The translations under genes were made by a program, and so were the position numbers. Positions 38,002 through 50,610 of a stretch of 64,000 nt of DNA are shown piece after piece; position 1 is the stretch's first letter; every line of letters starts with the position of its first letter. The notes below the pieces were generated by a model. It was not told the origin of the DNA, did not search any database, and saw only the letters and a program-made list of their open reading frames with translations. Source of the stretch: Dioscorea cayenensis subsp. rotundata (taxonomy: Eukaryota > Streptophyta > Magnoliopsida > Dioscoreales > Dioscoreaceae); the NCBI RefSeq assembly GCF_009730915.1, contig NC_052488.1, positions 20,888,305-20,952,304 of the forward strand, read 5' to 3'.

Positions 38002-39940
38002 TCAATCTAAATCGAGGAACTCCATTCTCTTCCTCATAGAACCTTTCAGGTCTGTCGCATCCCTTTCCGCTTTCTGAGCCTGCACGGAAGTAGTCATGAC
38101 TCAAAACTGATCAATCCATTCACAGTCGAAAGAGTAGTATGATATATGCAGAAAGATGGTAACATACCCTTCTAATCTCTGCCTCTGAAACACAAATCAT
38201 ATGGGCGGGAAGTTCCTGTCTTTCCAAGTCCTGTCGAACGGAAGAACCAATATTAAGTAAAGAAAGGGAATGAATTAATAGTGAATTTAGAATAGTTGAA
38301 GAAGGCTTAGTACCAGTTCTCCGATTAAGACAACGTTTTCCCCGCGGATTACATATAGACCGAGATGTATATCACAATAGAGATCTCCTACAATTACTCT
38401 TTCGCAGGCACCTTCAAGAACAGCATTTGCTTTTGGAGAAGCAAAGGAATACCACTTATAAGCATTTGAAGAAGATAAAGGTCATGAAACAATGCAAAAC
38501 ATTTACAAATGGGTACCAAATTGATCGAAGGAGCGAAGAATCCCCAGAAGCTTTCGGCCGTCTCGTAACAATACAAGAAGTTTTTCTGTCAACAAAGATG
38601 CAAATTTTACCCAAGGAAAAAAACAAAGAATTTGAAGTCCAACATTTTCTGTTATTCAGAACGATGGGTAAATAGATTTTGAGAATTCTACAAGTTTCTG
38701 ATGCACCTTCCTATAATTAAAACACAACCATGATCAAAACACCATGTTTTAACAAACATCATCATATCAATGTGCTGAGAATTCTCTTATTGTGGACAAT
38801 AGATTAGAAACAGAAAGCTAAACAGGATATGGATACTTTGATTTTATCGAAAGGAAAAGGAAGTTAGGCTTTTCCTACCAAAAAAAGAAAAAAAGAGAAA
38901 GAAAAAAGCAAAAGGCTCCAAATCCCATCAGCAAAAGGAAGAGCAACAGCACACTCAAGCACTTTACAAGTAGACTCCAGGAGAGATATTTGTGTACCTG
39001 AATAATTGATCAAACCTTCTTTATGGCCCCCCAATGAGGACAATTAATAAAGTGTAAAGAAGCATTTGAGCAACTGAACTATCCATTCAATTAATGCAAA
39101 CAACTTATGATAGAGTATACTTTAATAAACAGAAGACAGCTTCATATTTGGAAGTATTTCATGTGCAACAGTATAAATAACAATCATTATCTGTTTGTCC
39201 TCACAAGAAAGAACTTTTTGGACCGAGGTTTTGAAGCTCAAAGGTAGTTTTAAAAGAATGCAGAACAAACTAATGTGAAGCAGAGATAACAGGTGAATCT
39301 TTATGTAGTATCGTCCACTGTATTCTATTGTAAATGTGTTTGACCATACTAACATCAAATCTTCTCAAGAAACCGCATTCAAAATTCAATCTCTTGGAGA
39401 AACCAAAAACTCACAACAATCCTTGGCACTATGAACAGACAACAAAACTTGCAAAAAATAACCAAATGAAAAAGGCCATTATACAGCATGATCAAACGAA
39501 AACAAGTTGCGGACTTTACCGGTGATTTTGACATAAAAATACAAGCCAAAAGCTCTGACCAAGAGACTGAAGCCAATCTGATAACTTAGTCAATGCTCAA
39601 ACTTTGGAGTGATGAAAAGCTAACATTACAGAATTCTAAGGAAACTCTTTAACTGGTACTTAGATGCTTGAATGAACCTTTACTAAGTATAAGCACATTA
39701 ACCATATCTCACAGTGAACAAAAGTAAAACCCTTTGCTAAACTAAAGAAATTAACACTACTAAAAAAAACATCAAACACCACCAATTACTCCATTAAATC
39801 CAGAAAATCCACAAAAATTAACAAAAACAAAATAAATAAAAACATTTGACCAAAATGAAGAACCAAAGGGGATTACTGTCAAGGTAGCTCGCAAGAGAAG
39901 TAGAGAGGAACACATCCTCCGGCCCTGCCCAAGACGACAT
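38002..39940 (-). CDS. LSM1: Sm-like protein LSM1 (mRNA decapping LSm1-7 complex)
   Basis: Five exons on the minus strand: 39940-39877, 38585-38517, 38429-38314, 38230-38168 and 38079-38002 (stop TGA). They encode 129 residues, the normal LSM1 length. It begins MSSWAGPEDVFLSTSLASYL. The Sm1 motif is KLLVLLRDGRKLLGILRSFD and the Sm2 motif is LYVIRGENVVLIGEL. The C-terminus AQKAERDATDLKG...KRMEFLDLD is diagnostic for LSM1. LSM1 is the subunit that defines the cytoplasmic LSm1-7 ring, which binds 3' oligoadenylated mRNA ends and promotes decapping in P-bodies. One small difference is His in CDIHLGLY, where I recall Pro in homologues. All splice junctions are canonical and keep phase. The large first intron is 1291 bp. 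Its promoter side faces the DRO1-like gene, which is on the same strand. Confidence 0.95.
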
Positions 39941-40116
39941 GCCGGAACGCCGATCCTTTCAACCAATCAACCACCAGTGAATACTCCTCCAAAAAGCCAC
40001 GGTAAAGACCATTGGCCGCCCGAATTCTCTACAAATCCAACACCAACACTGCCTTCCACTTCCTCAAGGCCCTCAAGTCAACGAAATTCAACAGAAAGGC
40101 GCAGTTTTTACAAGCC

Positions 40117-40172
40117 CTAACCCTAATTGGCACCAGATCAGTGCTCCAGAATTCCCCAAAATTGAAAACCCT
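40117..40172 (-). promoter_or_regulatory. Telo-box-like AACCCTA motifs upstream of LSM1
   Basis: CCCTAACCCTAATT near 40117-40131 and AAAACCCTAG near 40163-40172 lie 180-235 bp upstream of the LSM1 ATG. Telo-boxes are frequent near transcription starts of plant genes for translation and RNA metabolism. Function here is inferred only from motif and position. Confidence 0.35.
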
Positions 40173-40429
40173 AGTATTCGAACTCAGAAAGTTTGGATTT
40201 TTATTGGCACTTTTCTTTTCATTCGCGCCTCGGGATGTGTTTTCTGGAAACTTTGCTATTTTTAATTATTTTTTTAATTAAAAATAATTTAAAAAAAATC
40301 CAGTCATTTGATCCAGAACTAATTTAAATTAAATTAATAATTAAATAAATTATCCAACATATGAAATACTCTAGTGATCTGCACCAAGTGTGATTATTTA
40401 TATTTCATTTGATTCTTTATTATAATTAG

Positions 40430-40456
40430 TATATATATATATATATATATATATTA
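40430..40456 (+). repeat. (TA)n microsatellite
   Basis: Twelve or more uninterrupted TA units between LSM1 and the DRO1-like gene. Confidence 0.9.
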
Positions 40457-40835
40457 AATATAAACAAGAGCATTTAGAGAGCCTTGATAGGAGAATGAAT
40501 TCCCACAAAAACACTTGGGAATAAAAAGAAAACACATTTTATCCTCTAATGACATGCCCAATATTCTTCATTATTTATACAACAATTTCAAATTAGCCAC
40601 AATTGCTCTTTAATCACATCACACAAATTTGCCCAACATGAATTTCAATTCATATCTTGTATTCTCCTCACAAACTCTTTGTGAATCTGCAGGAATGAGT
40701 ATTAATAAGAAACAGTAAAAACAAGTCCTCCAAAGTTACCTGCAAATAATATAACGTTCCAAACATCAGTTAATTTAATTTACTCATAAATTAACCATTA
40801 TTCATTAATCTTAAGACTCACCAATCCAAAGTCTC

Positions 40836-42094
40836 CTACATCTCTAGAACAATAACTGCAGATAAAATAAAAATAAAAAAAAATAAAAATAAAATTAAAT
40901 CAGTATTTATAGTCAAGAAATAAAAAAAAAGGAGAAAATAAAAGCAAAAGAAGTACTTACATTCAGAATCAGTTTTGACCCATTTACATCCTTCATCTTC
41001 TTCATCTTTGATCCTTTTCTCATCTTGTTTCTTATCCAAGTACTTCTTCAGTAAGGTTGGAGTAGAACTCGGAGGATATATTTTCTTGTGCAAGATCATC
41101 CTTAATAACTTCCAATGGAGAGGAAAAAAAAATTTAGAAAAAAATTAATAAAACCTTTTGAGATATATAAATATATATTTCATGCAATATATGCAAAAAT
41201 ATATATATATATATACCTTGTCAATCTTGGACTCAGGAACTGAATCTCTTATGTTAGGCATTGGAGGAAGACCAGATTTACAAACAAACATCTTCTTTAG
41301 AAGAAAAGAGATCGATCTTCGTCGAATCTTACTTCCATTATCCATCAAAGCATCTTTGGCTTTGTTGAGAATAATCTTAGCTTCATTAATGTTTGCTATA
41401 CGTTCAACCTCTAAACTTGAAGGACAATTGAGGAACCTATTGAGTGGAAGATTAGCTCTATCTTCTCCGGTGATCTCTGGTGCATCAGGTTTTGGCTTTG
41501 GTTTATGTTTTAGTAGTTTTGTGAGCTCATTCTGCAGCTTGGTCACTTCTTCAAGAGTGAAGTCTTGCAAGTCTTGAGATGTTTCATCTTCATGGAGCTC
41601 ATCTTCTGAAGATTCATCATCATGCTGTGTTGTTTCTTGTTTTTCACTGATTTCTTTGTTTCCAAAAGTTCCGATGGCCAGTAAAGCTTGCGGCCAATCA
41701 CTGAACTCTTCTTTCCGATCATCTTTACATTGAAATCAAAACACTATAAGAAAAGAAAACAAACAAAGAACAAGAAGAGTAAATATATATATTCAAGCTT
41801 ACATGAAGGAGCTGAGATGGAAACAGGATCAAATGATCTCTTGTTGTCTGGTTTTCCATTGAACTTCTTTTGCATCCAGTTGAGGATCTGCACACAAACA
41901 AAGGTTGAAGAATCAAAGGAAAGAAAAGGAAAATATGATTTAATGTTTATTGATTGTGTTCGATCACTGATATTCCTTTACCCTCATACTTAATTCCAAT
42001 ATTGAAAGAGATCAGAAAGAAAGAGATTGTTAAGAAAGAGCATGCACACAAGATAGATATATAGAAAAAGATTTGATGTAGTTCTCACCCTCAT
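40836..42094 (-). CDS. DRO1/LAZY4-like IGT-family protein (root gravitropic set-point)
   Basis: Five coding exons on the minus strand: 42094-42089 (6 nt), 41887-41803, 41722-41217, 41108-40961 and 40855-40836 (20 nt, stop TAG). They encode 254 residues. The 6-nt first and about 20-nt last coding exons are a known signature of IGT genes. Conserved regions: MRILNWMQKKFNGK at the N-terminus; EEFSDWPQALLAIGTFGN (residues 35-52, IGT core at 47-49); DFTLEEVTKLQNELTKLL; RFLNCPSSLEV; a basic RRRSISFLLKKMFVCKSG stretch; and the C-terminal KWVKTDSEFIVLEM, which contains the EAR-like/RLD-interacting motif. Family knowledge: DRO1/LAZY proteins act in columella and endodermis to direct auxin flow through RLD proteins, and set root or shoot angle. 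The sequence is closest to the DRO1/LAZY4 branch by eye; the exact paralogue is uncertain. Confidence 0.92.
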
Positions 42095-42745
42095 GTTGAC
42101 AGTGGAACTGAAGTTTCAGTGTGTAGATCGATGAGAGAAAGAGATTTGAGTGGGAGTTGTGAAAAATGAAAGAAAGGGACAGGAGTTGCTAGCTATATAT
42201 CAAGTTCAAGTTCAAAGTTCCTTTTTTGGGTCCAACTGAAAGAGATACGAGAGACTTAAATAGATTTGGAAATTAGGATGTGTCATGTGTCACGGAATAC
42301 TATGGATTAGTATGAGTTTATATGACCATAAACGTACTTAATTTAAGAATGAGCTAGTGGTGTATATTGTGTGCTGAAAAGGCTTCTCAGTCTCAGGTTC
42401 CCATGCATAACCTTCATTGTTGTCATTTTTTTTTAACTTAGAATTATTAGTCATTTTGTTCTTAATATATATATATATATATATATTTTTACTACAAGCT
42501 CTAAATCAAAGAACATGCTGGTATGGAAGTGCATGCACCATTTACAGTGGCTTGAATGACCTCTCTGGAGATAAACCCCCCTGCCATATAATTTCTGGAA
42601 AAAAACAACGAGAAGTATTCCTCACAAAAAACTCCCATAAGAGATCAAGTACAATACGAGTTGAGAGGCTCGATACCTCTCAATCACACTACAAAGTAGT
42701 TACCGCTAGATTAGTTCACGGTTCTTTATATATATATATATATAT
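42095..42745. other. Upstream region of the DRO1-like gene
   Basis: Probable 5' leader and promoter of the minus-strand DRO1-like gene. It contains a TA run near 42466-42486 and nothing else I can name. Confidence 0.5.
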
Positions 42746-43002
42746 GAGAACCCATCATCTAGAGATGTCCCTAGATTTCAAATCTAGGGATGTCCATAGT
42801 AGCCATCGGATGAAAATTTGACGGCTCTTATTGTTATGAACAGTAGAAACCACGTTCTACAGTGTTGTGCAGTGATCATGAACAGTAAAAAGTTGTACAA
42901 TGTTTATATAATCAATCAACCATCGAATGATGATCCAACGGCTTAGATTTAAAAACATTCCTAGATTTGAAATCTAGGGACGTCCCTAGATGATGTTTTC
43001 CC
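42746..43002 (+). mobile_element. MITE-like element with subterminal palindromes (257 bp)
   Basis: Terminal inverted repeats GAGAACCCATCATCTAG and, from the other end, GGGAAAACATCATCTAG (14 of 17 matching). Each end carries a palindrome: CCTAGATTTCAAATCTAGG on the left and CCTAGATTTGAAATCTAGG on the right. Both flanks are TA repeats, consistent with insertion at TA. The interior has GAACAGTA repeated and no coding capacity. The superfamily is not certain. Confidence 0.7.
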
Positions 43003-46000
43003 TATATATATATATATATTGAATCATGTATTTTTGAACTTATTATAATTATCATAGTATGCCAAAATTACAGTCATTTGGAGCCTTGTGGTGTTTATGA
43101 ATGAAGTTTCGTTTTAGCCTTTTTCTTCTTAAACCATTCCTTCAAATAATTTAATTTTGAGAGAGGATGTACATCGGAAAGAATTATGAAATATAAATTT
43201 TAGTTAGCAAATTAAATTGAAATTTTAAAAAGGTTGGTGATTACTATAGTATTTAAACTATAATTTCCCATCCATTTCATATTTAAAACTTACATTTTGA
43301 AATCCCATCGCTTTGAAAATATTTTGGGTCTTTTTTTTTTTAATGGAAACTTTCAAAATCAAACTTTGGTTCATAATATCTATTTTTGGTGAGATGATTT
43401 TGTGATGTTTGATTTTCTACTAACATGTCCCAACCAATTAAGTTTGGTGGCAAACACATAATTTTGAAAGATTACAAAACCAGTTAATAATAGTAATTTA
43501 TTGCAAAATGATATTAACATAGAAAACTTTTAGTTAATGACAAAAACACGTGAAGAATTAATGATCTTTTCTATACAAACTAAAATTTAAATTTCTTAAT
43601 CTTATTCATTAACTTTCTTCAATCATTATTATAGAAATATTGCTAGCTATATATTGATCAAATAAAAAAATTCTTTCCTATTATTAATAATTAAATATAT
43701 ATGTAGCTAATAGTGCTTTAGTTGTAATTAATATATAGCTAATAATCTCAAACGCTGAATGAAAGCACATCTCATTGGCTTTGGGAATCTAAAACAAAAA
43801 CAAAACAACTAGCCCGGAAAATCATGATCATGCATGAGATTGTGCAAACCTGATGCACATGCAAAACAGATCCTGGCCGCCCATTTGAGGGACAACATCA
43901 AGCATCACTTAAAAAGGCTATGGTGGCTCAATAGATCCAAGAACAACAAGGATATATTTAGGGTTTAGGGTTCTCACGCATATCCTCCATTAAATTGATT
44001 CTGCAAGTTCTATTTCAGCTTCATTGCAAATATGCATGTAACTGGACTAAAAAGTTTGGCCAACTTAATTAGTTTTTCTACATCTTCATACCATATATAT
44101 ATATATCACATGTATCATCTTATATATATATATATATATATATAGGTTTTGCTTTGAATCAAGCACATATACACTATATATATAGATGTGAGTGTGTGTA
44201 AAGACTAAACCAAGCTTTTGCCATGATTTGATTGCCAAACTGTCACCTTTTGCCAACTTTTGATATAGTTTTATGGTTATGTCTGTTGAATTATATGCTT
44301 GATGATATAAATATATAAAGATAATATTAAAAAAAAAAGAATGATAGTACAACCATCTTTCTCATATAAATTAGCTAGCTGTTATTTTGTTGAAGTTAAT
44401 GATTTTTTTAACTATAAACAACTTAAGATTATTTGTACAAATAATCAAGATCGACTTTGCTTACAGTCTCTTATTGTTTTTATCAAATACATATGATCAA
44501 TCTAAATTTTCTGAAATTTGATTAATTGTGTCACTCCCACGTGACTTTGTCAATTAATATCTTTTTAAAGAAAAAAGATGGAGAAGTCTAGTTTAGCTTA
44601 GTTTAGTTTAGTTCAGTGTTAGCATGCATGGCGCCAAGAAGATGAGTCCAATTTTTAGAATATCAATCACATAAAGTTCTCACATTTTGATGCCCCTATT
44701 TATAAACAAATTAATCACCAAGTTAGGACTTCATGTGCACCACCACCACCACAACAATTCAGTTTGCCATTATTGATGACACATGTAGCTAAACTCCTAA
44801 CATAAAGTTCCACCATTCCTCTCTGAGATGAGTATGGGCATTGGGGTCCCATGCTGCCCAAAGTGCCATCAAATCCAATTACATCTCACTAAACACCAAA
44901 TATTTCTTGTCTACAAACTCTGTGGCATCACATAGTTCTCTATTTCCACATATAATATTATGTATATACATACAAGCAATACTACTAATTGAGGAGATGA
45001 TCAAGTATTGCTAGGGTTTTAAGCAAAGAGAAGGAATTAGCATGCATGCATGCAAAGGTGGTCAAGATTCACGTGGGGTTGCCCCTCACCAACCCTGCCA
45101 AACCCTTTGATCACACACCAAACATGACTCACTAGTTCAGCCATAAAGATCCATGCATGATATACAGCACCCGGCCCTTTCACTTCTTGTTGGTCTCACT
45201 CACAAGTCATAGCCACCAAACTCACATCTCTCTCATTTCCTAGAACCTCTCACAAAGGAAACAAACAAGAAATTTCTCTCACTGTTTTTCAATATCACAT
45301 AACTGCATGTGTAGTGTACATCCAACCTAGTTCCGCCACCCACATCATTCACCAAGTACTGAACTCATGGATCTCTATATCTATATCTATATATCTCTCT
45401 CAATATATATTTTTATATATATATACATTTCTCTCAAATCTCTCCATGCAAAACAAGAAGATCTAGTCACACTATTTACGATAGATAAAAACATATATAG
45501 ACACAAGCACTGCCATGCAAATGGCTCTATATATTCTCCAGCAAAGCATCCACATTAAGATATCATTCATGAGTACAAAGCTACCTTCCAAACCAAATAC
45601 TATGAGTCCATGCTTGATACCTCCAAATGGATATGGCATGAGAGTGACTTATTGTCCTCATGTCACTCCAATATTTATCTTATCATCTTCAATTCCATTA
45701 TTTGTACACACTTGATAATATATATATATATATATATCAATTAGCTAGTTTACTAATATGATTTTAATTCATTAATGTGTTAAAAAAGTTTCAGACTTAT
45801 ACATTAGTGAAGAGAAGTCTTGTCTTTTTATGTAGAGCACATTAATTGGAAAAATAAAAATCAATTTAAAATAAATAGAGAAATTAACTTTATGAATTAC
45901 TTCATTATTATCTTTTTAAGAAAAACTTTTCTTTCGTAATTGCTTACGTGTACTGTTTGAAACTTTGAATTTAATATTTAGAAAATAAGAAGGTACTTGG

Positions 46001-46709
46001 GTTGGGAGTAACAGGTGTCACGACAGCATCTAAGTTTGTCATAATCTAAACGATAAACACTAATCGAGATTACTTTTGGATTAGTTAATTAAGATTGGGG
46101 TTAAGTATCTTTTTAAGACTTCCAAGGAGAAGGTTTAATTAATTAGTATCTCAATGTATGAAAGATTTAGACATGATTTGATTGTAGTTTAGAGTTCTGA
46201 TATCAATGCTCTCTTTGTATTTAATTAAAGTTAACTTAGTTTAAGCATATAATTAGTGGTGATTAAACATTACAGGTGGCTTGACTTCACAATAAAGTTG
46301 AGGCATTTCTTCTTTTTAAGCAATAATTAAGACATGAATGTACGCATGCAAGATTAATGTGAAATTAAGAAGTCCATGATATTAGTAAATTAAACTATTT
46401 TAATGAAGTTGATAACTTTCAATCATTTTCAGTATAAACTATGTCAATTTGCTTGAGCTCCTTGAGATGCATGTTGAGAAGGTGTAATTATAAAGCAAGA
46501 AAAAAACACTATATATATAAAATACACACATGCACTCTCAAACCAAGAAATATATATAGGATGTGCGTATATATATTAATACATAGTATTTATATGCAGG
46601 TTCTCAGCACCAATGTGCCTTTGAATGTACTGATTCAATCAAGAAACATTCCTAAAATGGAGCGTTTAAGGACCAAGTCACAACTAGATCACATGCTTCA
46701 TATTAATTA
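43003..46709. other. Non-coding region between MITE and LINE
   Basis: About 3.7 kb of AT-rich sequence with TA runs (for example 44122-44146 and 45718-45738). RY-like GCATGCATGCATGC lies near 45042-45055 and a TCACGTGGGG G-box near 45069. I checked for common conserved plant microRNA sequences from memory and saw none. Short open frames look like chance. Confidence 0.5.
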
Positions 46710-46897
46710 AAAAGAGTGGATAAACCACTGATTTATTGAAAGAAAAGATAAGAGTACAAAGAGTTAAGTCCTCTCACCAGAAGTGAGGGAACAAAGTACA
46801 TCTAAAAAAACAGGGAAGCAGAAAGTAGATAAGAATGTAAGCAGGCGGAAGACATTGTCTGGCATCTCAGGCCTGTCTAGAAAAGTAGAAGGAGCAA

Positions 46898-48019
46898 CTA
46901 CTCCTGGGCTGCATTGTGGTCGGAGTCGCTAGTAGGATTAGAGGTTCTAGCGCTATAGAAGTTGAGTGAGCGCTTGATTTTCTGTGATGCTTCATTGAGA
47001 TTTTGTTGATACCTATCAGCAGCTGTAGAGAGCCAAGAGAGAAGCATATTAGCAGTTGTATAAATAATATTGAGATGCGATGAAGCAGTCAATTGAAATA
47101 TGCGATTGTTTCTTTCGAGCCAGACATTCCACAATATTGCACGGGAAGTGAGATCCCAGAGGATTCGGTGTTGAGGGGCTAAGGATGGTATCCAATTGGT
47201 CCACAGTAAGGGAATTGTCTGTGGAAGAGAGTGTAATTCTAAAATTTGAGAAAAAAATGCCCAGATGCGTTTGGAGAAAACACAGTCGATGAAAAGATGT
47301 TGAAGATTCTCAAAGGCACTGTGGCAAAGGACACAGGTATCGGTGGAGTTTTGAAAATTGTAACCTTTCTTGAAAAGATTTGCTAGAGTGAGGATTTTGT
47401 CCTCCCCAGCAAGCCAGCAGAAAAGAGTGATTTTACTAGGGCAACGATTTTTCCAGAAAAGGGGGTAAAGCGAGCTGCGTATTCCACCATCAATGAGAAA
47501 ATTATAAAAGGATTTGACTGTGAATGTGCCACTTTTTTCAAGGGTCCAAGTGTGGATATCATCATGAATATGAGAATAGTCATGGATGATTTCAAGAAGA
47601 GCAGTTAACATATCGGGGGTGGAGGTGGAGAATAGAAGCTCAGGATTGTTTAGAAACTGGGAGAATTGCCTGATGGTAATCCAGGGGACAGTACAATCAT
47701 GGAAGAGATAGGGCCAACAATCTTTAAGTAGGATTCCAGCGTGCCAAGGATCAGACCATAGTGAAGTGTTAGAGCCACTTCTGATAGTTTTCATGATACA
47801 TGACCGGAATGGGAGTAAAGTGGAGGTCACTCCTGCCCAAAAAAAGGATTTATTTCTGGGTGGAATGTGGGAAAGAATTCCATTAGTGTCATTTATAGAA
47901 TAATTAGCATGGATAATTTTGGCCCAACTGCTGTTTGGGTTGCGGGATAATTTCCACCACCACTTTCCTAGTAAAGCGTTGTTGAAGATCTGAAGGTTAA
48001 GGATTCCCCAGCCTCCCAT
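46898..48019 (-). pseudogene. LINE RT C-terminal region with zf-RVT domain
   Basis: Frame of 373 codons starting MGGWGILNLQIFNNALLGKW, the region that follows the reverse transcriptase in plant LINEs. It ends in the zinc-binding module: CPSKITLFCWLAGEDKILT, then CVLCHSAFENLQHLFIDC (the CxxC..HxxxxC pattern). It is out of frame with the RT part upstream, so the original ORF2 is broken here. Confidence 0.85.
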
Positions 48020-49061
48020 TTCCCGCGGTCTGGTGATTCTGTTCCAGGCTATATATCAATCTGACTCCTTTGGGTCCCAGATAGGGGCCTTTCCAAAGAA
48101 AATCTCTCCGAATTTTATCAATTTCTTTAATAACCCAAGCGGGGAGCTTGAAGACTGACATCCAATAAACAGGAACAGTGGATAGGACAGAGTTAATGAG
48201 CGTTAAGCGTCCACCAAGTGATAAGTAATTTGCTTTCCAACAAGTAAGTCTAAAGCGATCCATGTCAATGAGTTTTGCCCAGTCATTTCGTTTGGGTCTA
48301 CGACCAGAAAGAGGTACTCCTAAGTAGGTAATTGGGAGACAACTTCGGGAGCAACTTAGGATTCTAGCTGAGGAGTGATGAGGTTGGAAGCCGTAGTTAG
48401 AGGAGTACAGGCAGCTTTTCGAATAATTAATGGTTAAGCCAGAGGACCCCTCATAAAGATACATGATTAGTTTGATGATATGAAGATCTTCTTTTCCTCC
48501 AGTGGAGAAAATAAGAAGGTCGTCAGCATATTGAAAGTGACAAGTGTTGTCGGTATGATTCAAGGCCGGAACACCCACCAAGACTTTAGATTTAAGAGCG
48601 TGGAAGAACATGGTGCTCAAAACATCAGCGGCAAGGGTGAAGAGCAATGGGGAAAGAGGATCGCCTTGCCTTAGGCCTCTTTTACACCGGATGTAGCCCT
48701 GAGTCGTTCCATTGATAATAAATTGGGCCTTGGAAGTACTAAGAATGGAGTGAACCCAGGAGATCCATTTAGGTCCAAAGCCTCTAGCAGCAAGGATTTC
48801 GAGCAGAAAATTCCAGTCAAGAGAGTTGAAAGCTTTTGCAAAATCCACTTTAAAGATGTAACCAAGACGTTTTCGTTTTTGTAAATTGAAAATGATTTCT
48901 TGTGCACCGACAATATTGTCCGCAATGCATCTGCCTTTGATAAATCCGGATTGTGATTCGTCAACTAGCAAACTTATAACATTACTGAGGCGATTGGCAA
49001 GGATTTTGGAAATAATTTTACAGGTGGAATTGATAAGGCTGATGGGACGAAAGTCCTTCAC
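47997..49061 (-). pseudogene. LINE reverse transcriptase domain
   Basis: Begins DFRPISLINSTCKIISKIL (RT motif 1 of L1-type elements), then GFIKGRCIADN, RGLRQGDPLSPLLF, and the catalytic FQYADDLLIF. The RT core is readable in one frame. Continuity with the upstream endonuclease and the downstream zinc-ribbon is lost through frameshifts. Confidence 0.9.
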
Positions 49062-49478
49062 ATCACCTGGCGTGTTATTTTTTGCAATAAGAGTAATGTG
49101 TATCCAGTTGATACGTTCGAGGTTGATGGTGCCTTCGAAAAATCCTCATGAGTTTAACAAGAGTGTCTTGGAGAATGGTCCAATGTTTTTGAAAAGAAGA
49201 AAATAGGGAAGCCATTCGGACCCAGGGAGCTTTGTCGGGGTTAAGTCCAAAAAGCAGACTTGTTTGATTTCTTGATGAGTGAAAGGAAGTTCAAGGTGAG
49301 AGAGATCAATTCTTTCCTTATATTCAAAAAAAGAAAATGCCGAGTCAGGGAGGAATCTATTTGGCAAAGAAAGTACCAAAAGACAGGATCGGTAGTGATC
49401 GGGTGAAGATTCTACCAATTTGAAAAATTTCCAGTCAATCCAATTGCCATTTTGAAGAATACGAGGTATGTGATTTTT

Positions 49479-50606
49479 TTATTTCTCCCGCCATTTGCAA
49501 CTTGGTGAAAAGAATTTAGTGTTAGAGTCCCCTTCTCTAAGCCAAATAATCCTAGAACGTTGTTTCCAGTAAATTTCTTCCTGGTTTAAAATGTTGTATA
49601 ATTCAGAGCGGATTTGGGAAAGTCGGTTGAATTCTTCTTCAGAGAGAGGTCTAATTTCACCAATGATGTCAATGGAGTGTAATTCGTCTAGGAGACTACT
49701 TTTGAGGATCTTAGAAGCGCAAAAATTGTTCTTGGACCAAGTGCGGAGGTTGGATTTCAAATGAGCGAGTTTTTTGGAAAAGATAAATGCTCCACAGCCA
49801 ACAGGGTTTGGTTCTGACCACCATTCATGAATAAGATTGATGATGTGGGGGTTGGAATACCAGAATTTCTCAAATTTGAAGGTTCGGGATCTCTTAAGGT
49901 GTAATCCAAAATCTAGACAGATAGGAGAATGATCCGAACCAAATCTGGGAAGATCAAATTGAGATGATCGGGGGTATAAGGCGGTCCAATCATGAGAATA
50001 AAGGAATCGATCAAGTCGAACCCAGATAGGGTTAGATTGTCCATTGGACCAGGTAAATTTTTTCCCATTAATGGGAGGGTCGATGAGATCAAGTTCACTT
50101 AGAATGTTCTGGGATATGGTGATATCTCTAGGATTAGAGATACCGTTATTTTTGTTGTCTAAGGAAAAAATCGTGTTGAAATCGCCACAAATAACCCAGG
50201 GGGTTGAAATGAGATTTTTTAGGATTCGGAGCTCATTCCAAAATTCGGGCCTGATGAGTCTGAAGTTTGGTCCATAGACACTGGTGCAAGTCCAAGTGGA
50301 GTTATCAAAATGATTAGTAAATTTGACGGAGATGGTAAAGGATCCCTTATAAATTAAATTACCAATAAGTTGTGAACTGTCCCAAGCGAGGATAATACCT
50401 CCAGCAGTACCTTGGGCCGGTAAGTATTCAAAAGAGTTAATGCGTTTGCCTCCAATTAATCTCCAGAGAGAACTATGGATGTTTTGAAGTTTAGATTCTT
50501 GGAGGCAAATAATATCAGCTTTGCAATTTAAAATAACTTCTTTGACTAAGTGGCGTTTAGAGGGTCTGCCTAGACCTCTAACATTCCAGCATAAGATTTT
50601 CATATT
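49479..50606 (-). pseudogene. LINE AP-endonuclease domain
   Basis: Starts MKILCWNVRGLG and has the APE motifs LQESK, VYGPN, WVICGDFN, VRLDRFLYS and GSDHSPI. It ends prematurely after NTKFF, where the expected HQVANGR continues only in another frame. The ATG itself lies in the presumed target-site duplication, so the native N-terminus and ORF1 are absent. Confidence 0.88.
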
Positions 50607-50610
50607 AATT

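Larger units (their letters stand above)
39941..40835. other. LSM1 upstream region and 3' flank of the DRO1-like gene
   Basis: The part to about 40260 is the 5' leader/promoter of LSM1. From 40290 on it is AT-rich, with a TA microsatellite at 40430-40456. The 3' untranslated region of the DRO1-like gene should end somewhere after 40835. A plus-strand open frame at 40012-40281 shows no family features. Confidence 0.55.
46710..50598 (-). mobile_element. L1-like LINE, 5'-truncated and frameshifted
   Basis: A minus-strand non-LTR retrotransposon with AP endonuclease, reverse transcriptase and C-terminal zinc-ribbon domains in order, and no ORF1. TTCATATTAATT occurs at both ends (plus-strand 46698-46709 and 50599-50610), consistent with a 12-bp target-site duplication. 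At least two frameshifts separate the domains (near 49500 and near 48030-48060), with another around 49140. An AATAAA lies near the 3' end (about 46730). The 3' end shows a short T run rather than a long poly(A). Confidence 0.88.

Noticed and set aside
40012-40281. Plus-strand open frame upstream of LSM1
   Set aside because: It overlaps the LSM1 leader/promoter on the other strand and resembles no protein family.
43850-44010. Stretch reading like LKRLWWLNRSKNNKDIF, possibly a LINE remnant
   Set aside because: Too short, and no neighbouring reverse-transcriptase motifs.
45367-45715. Plus-strand short ORFs in TA-rich DNA
   Set aside because: The peptides are low complexity (YIYIYIS) and encoded by microsatellite.
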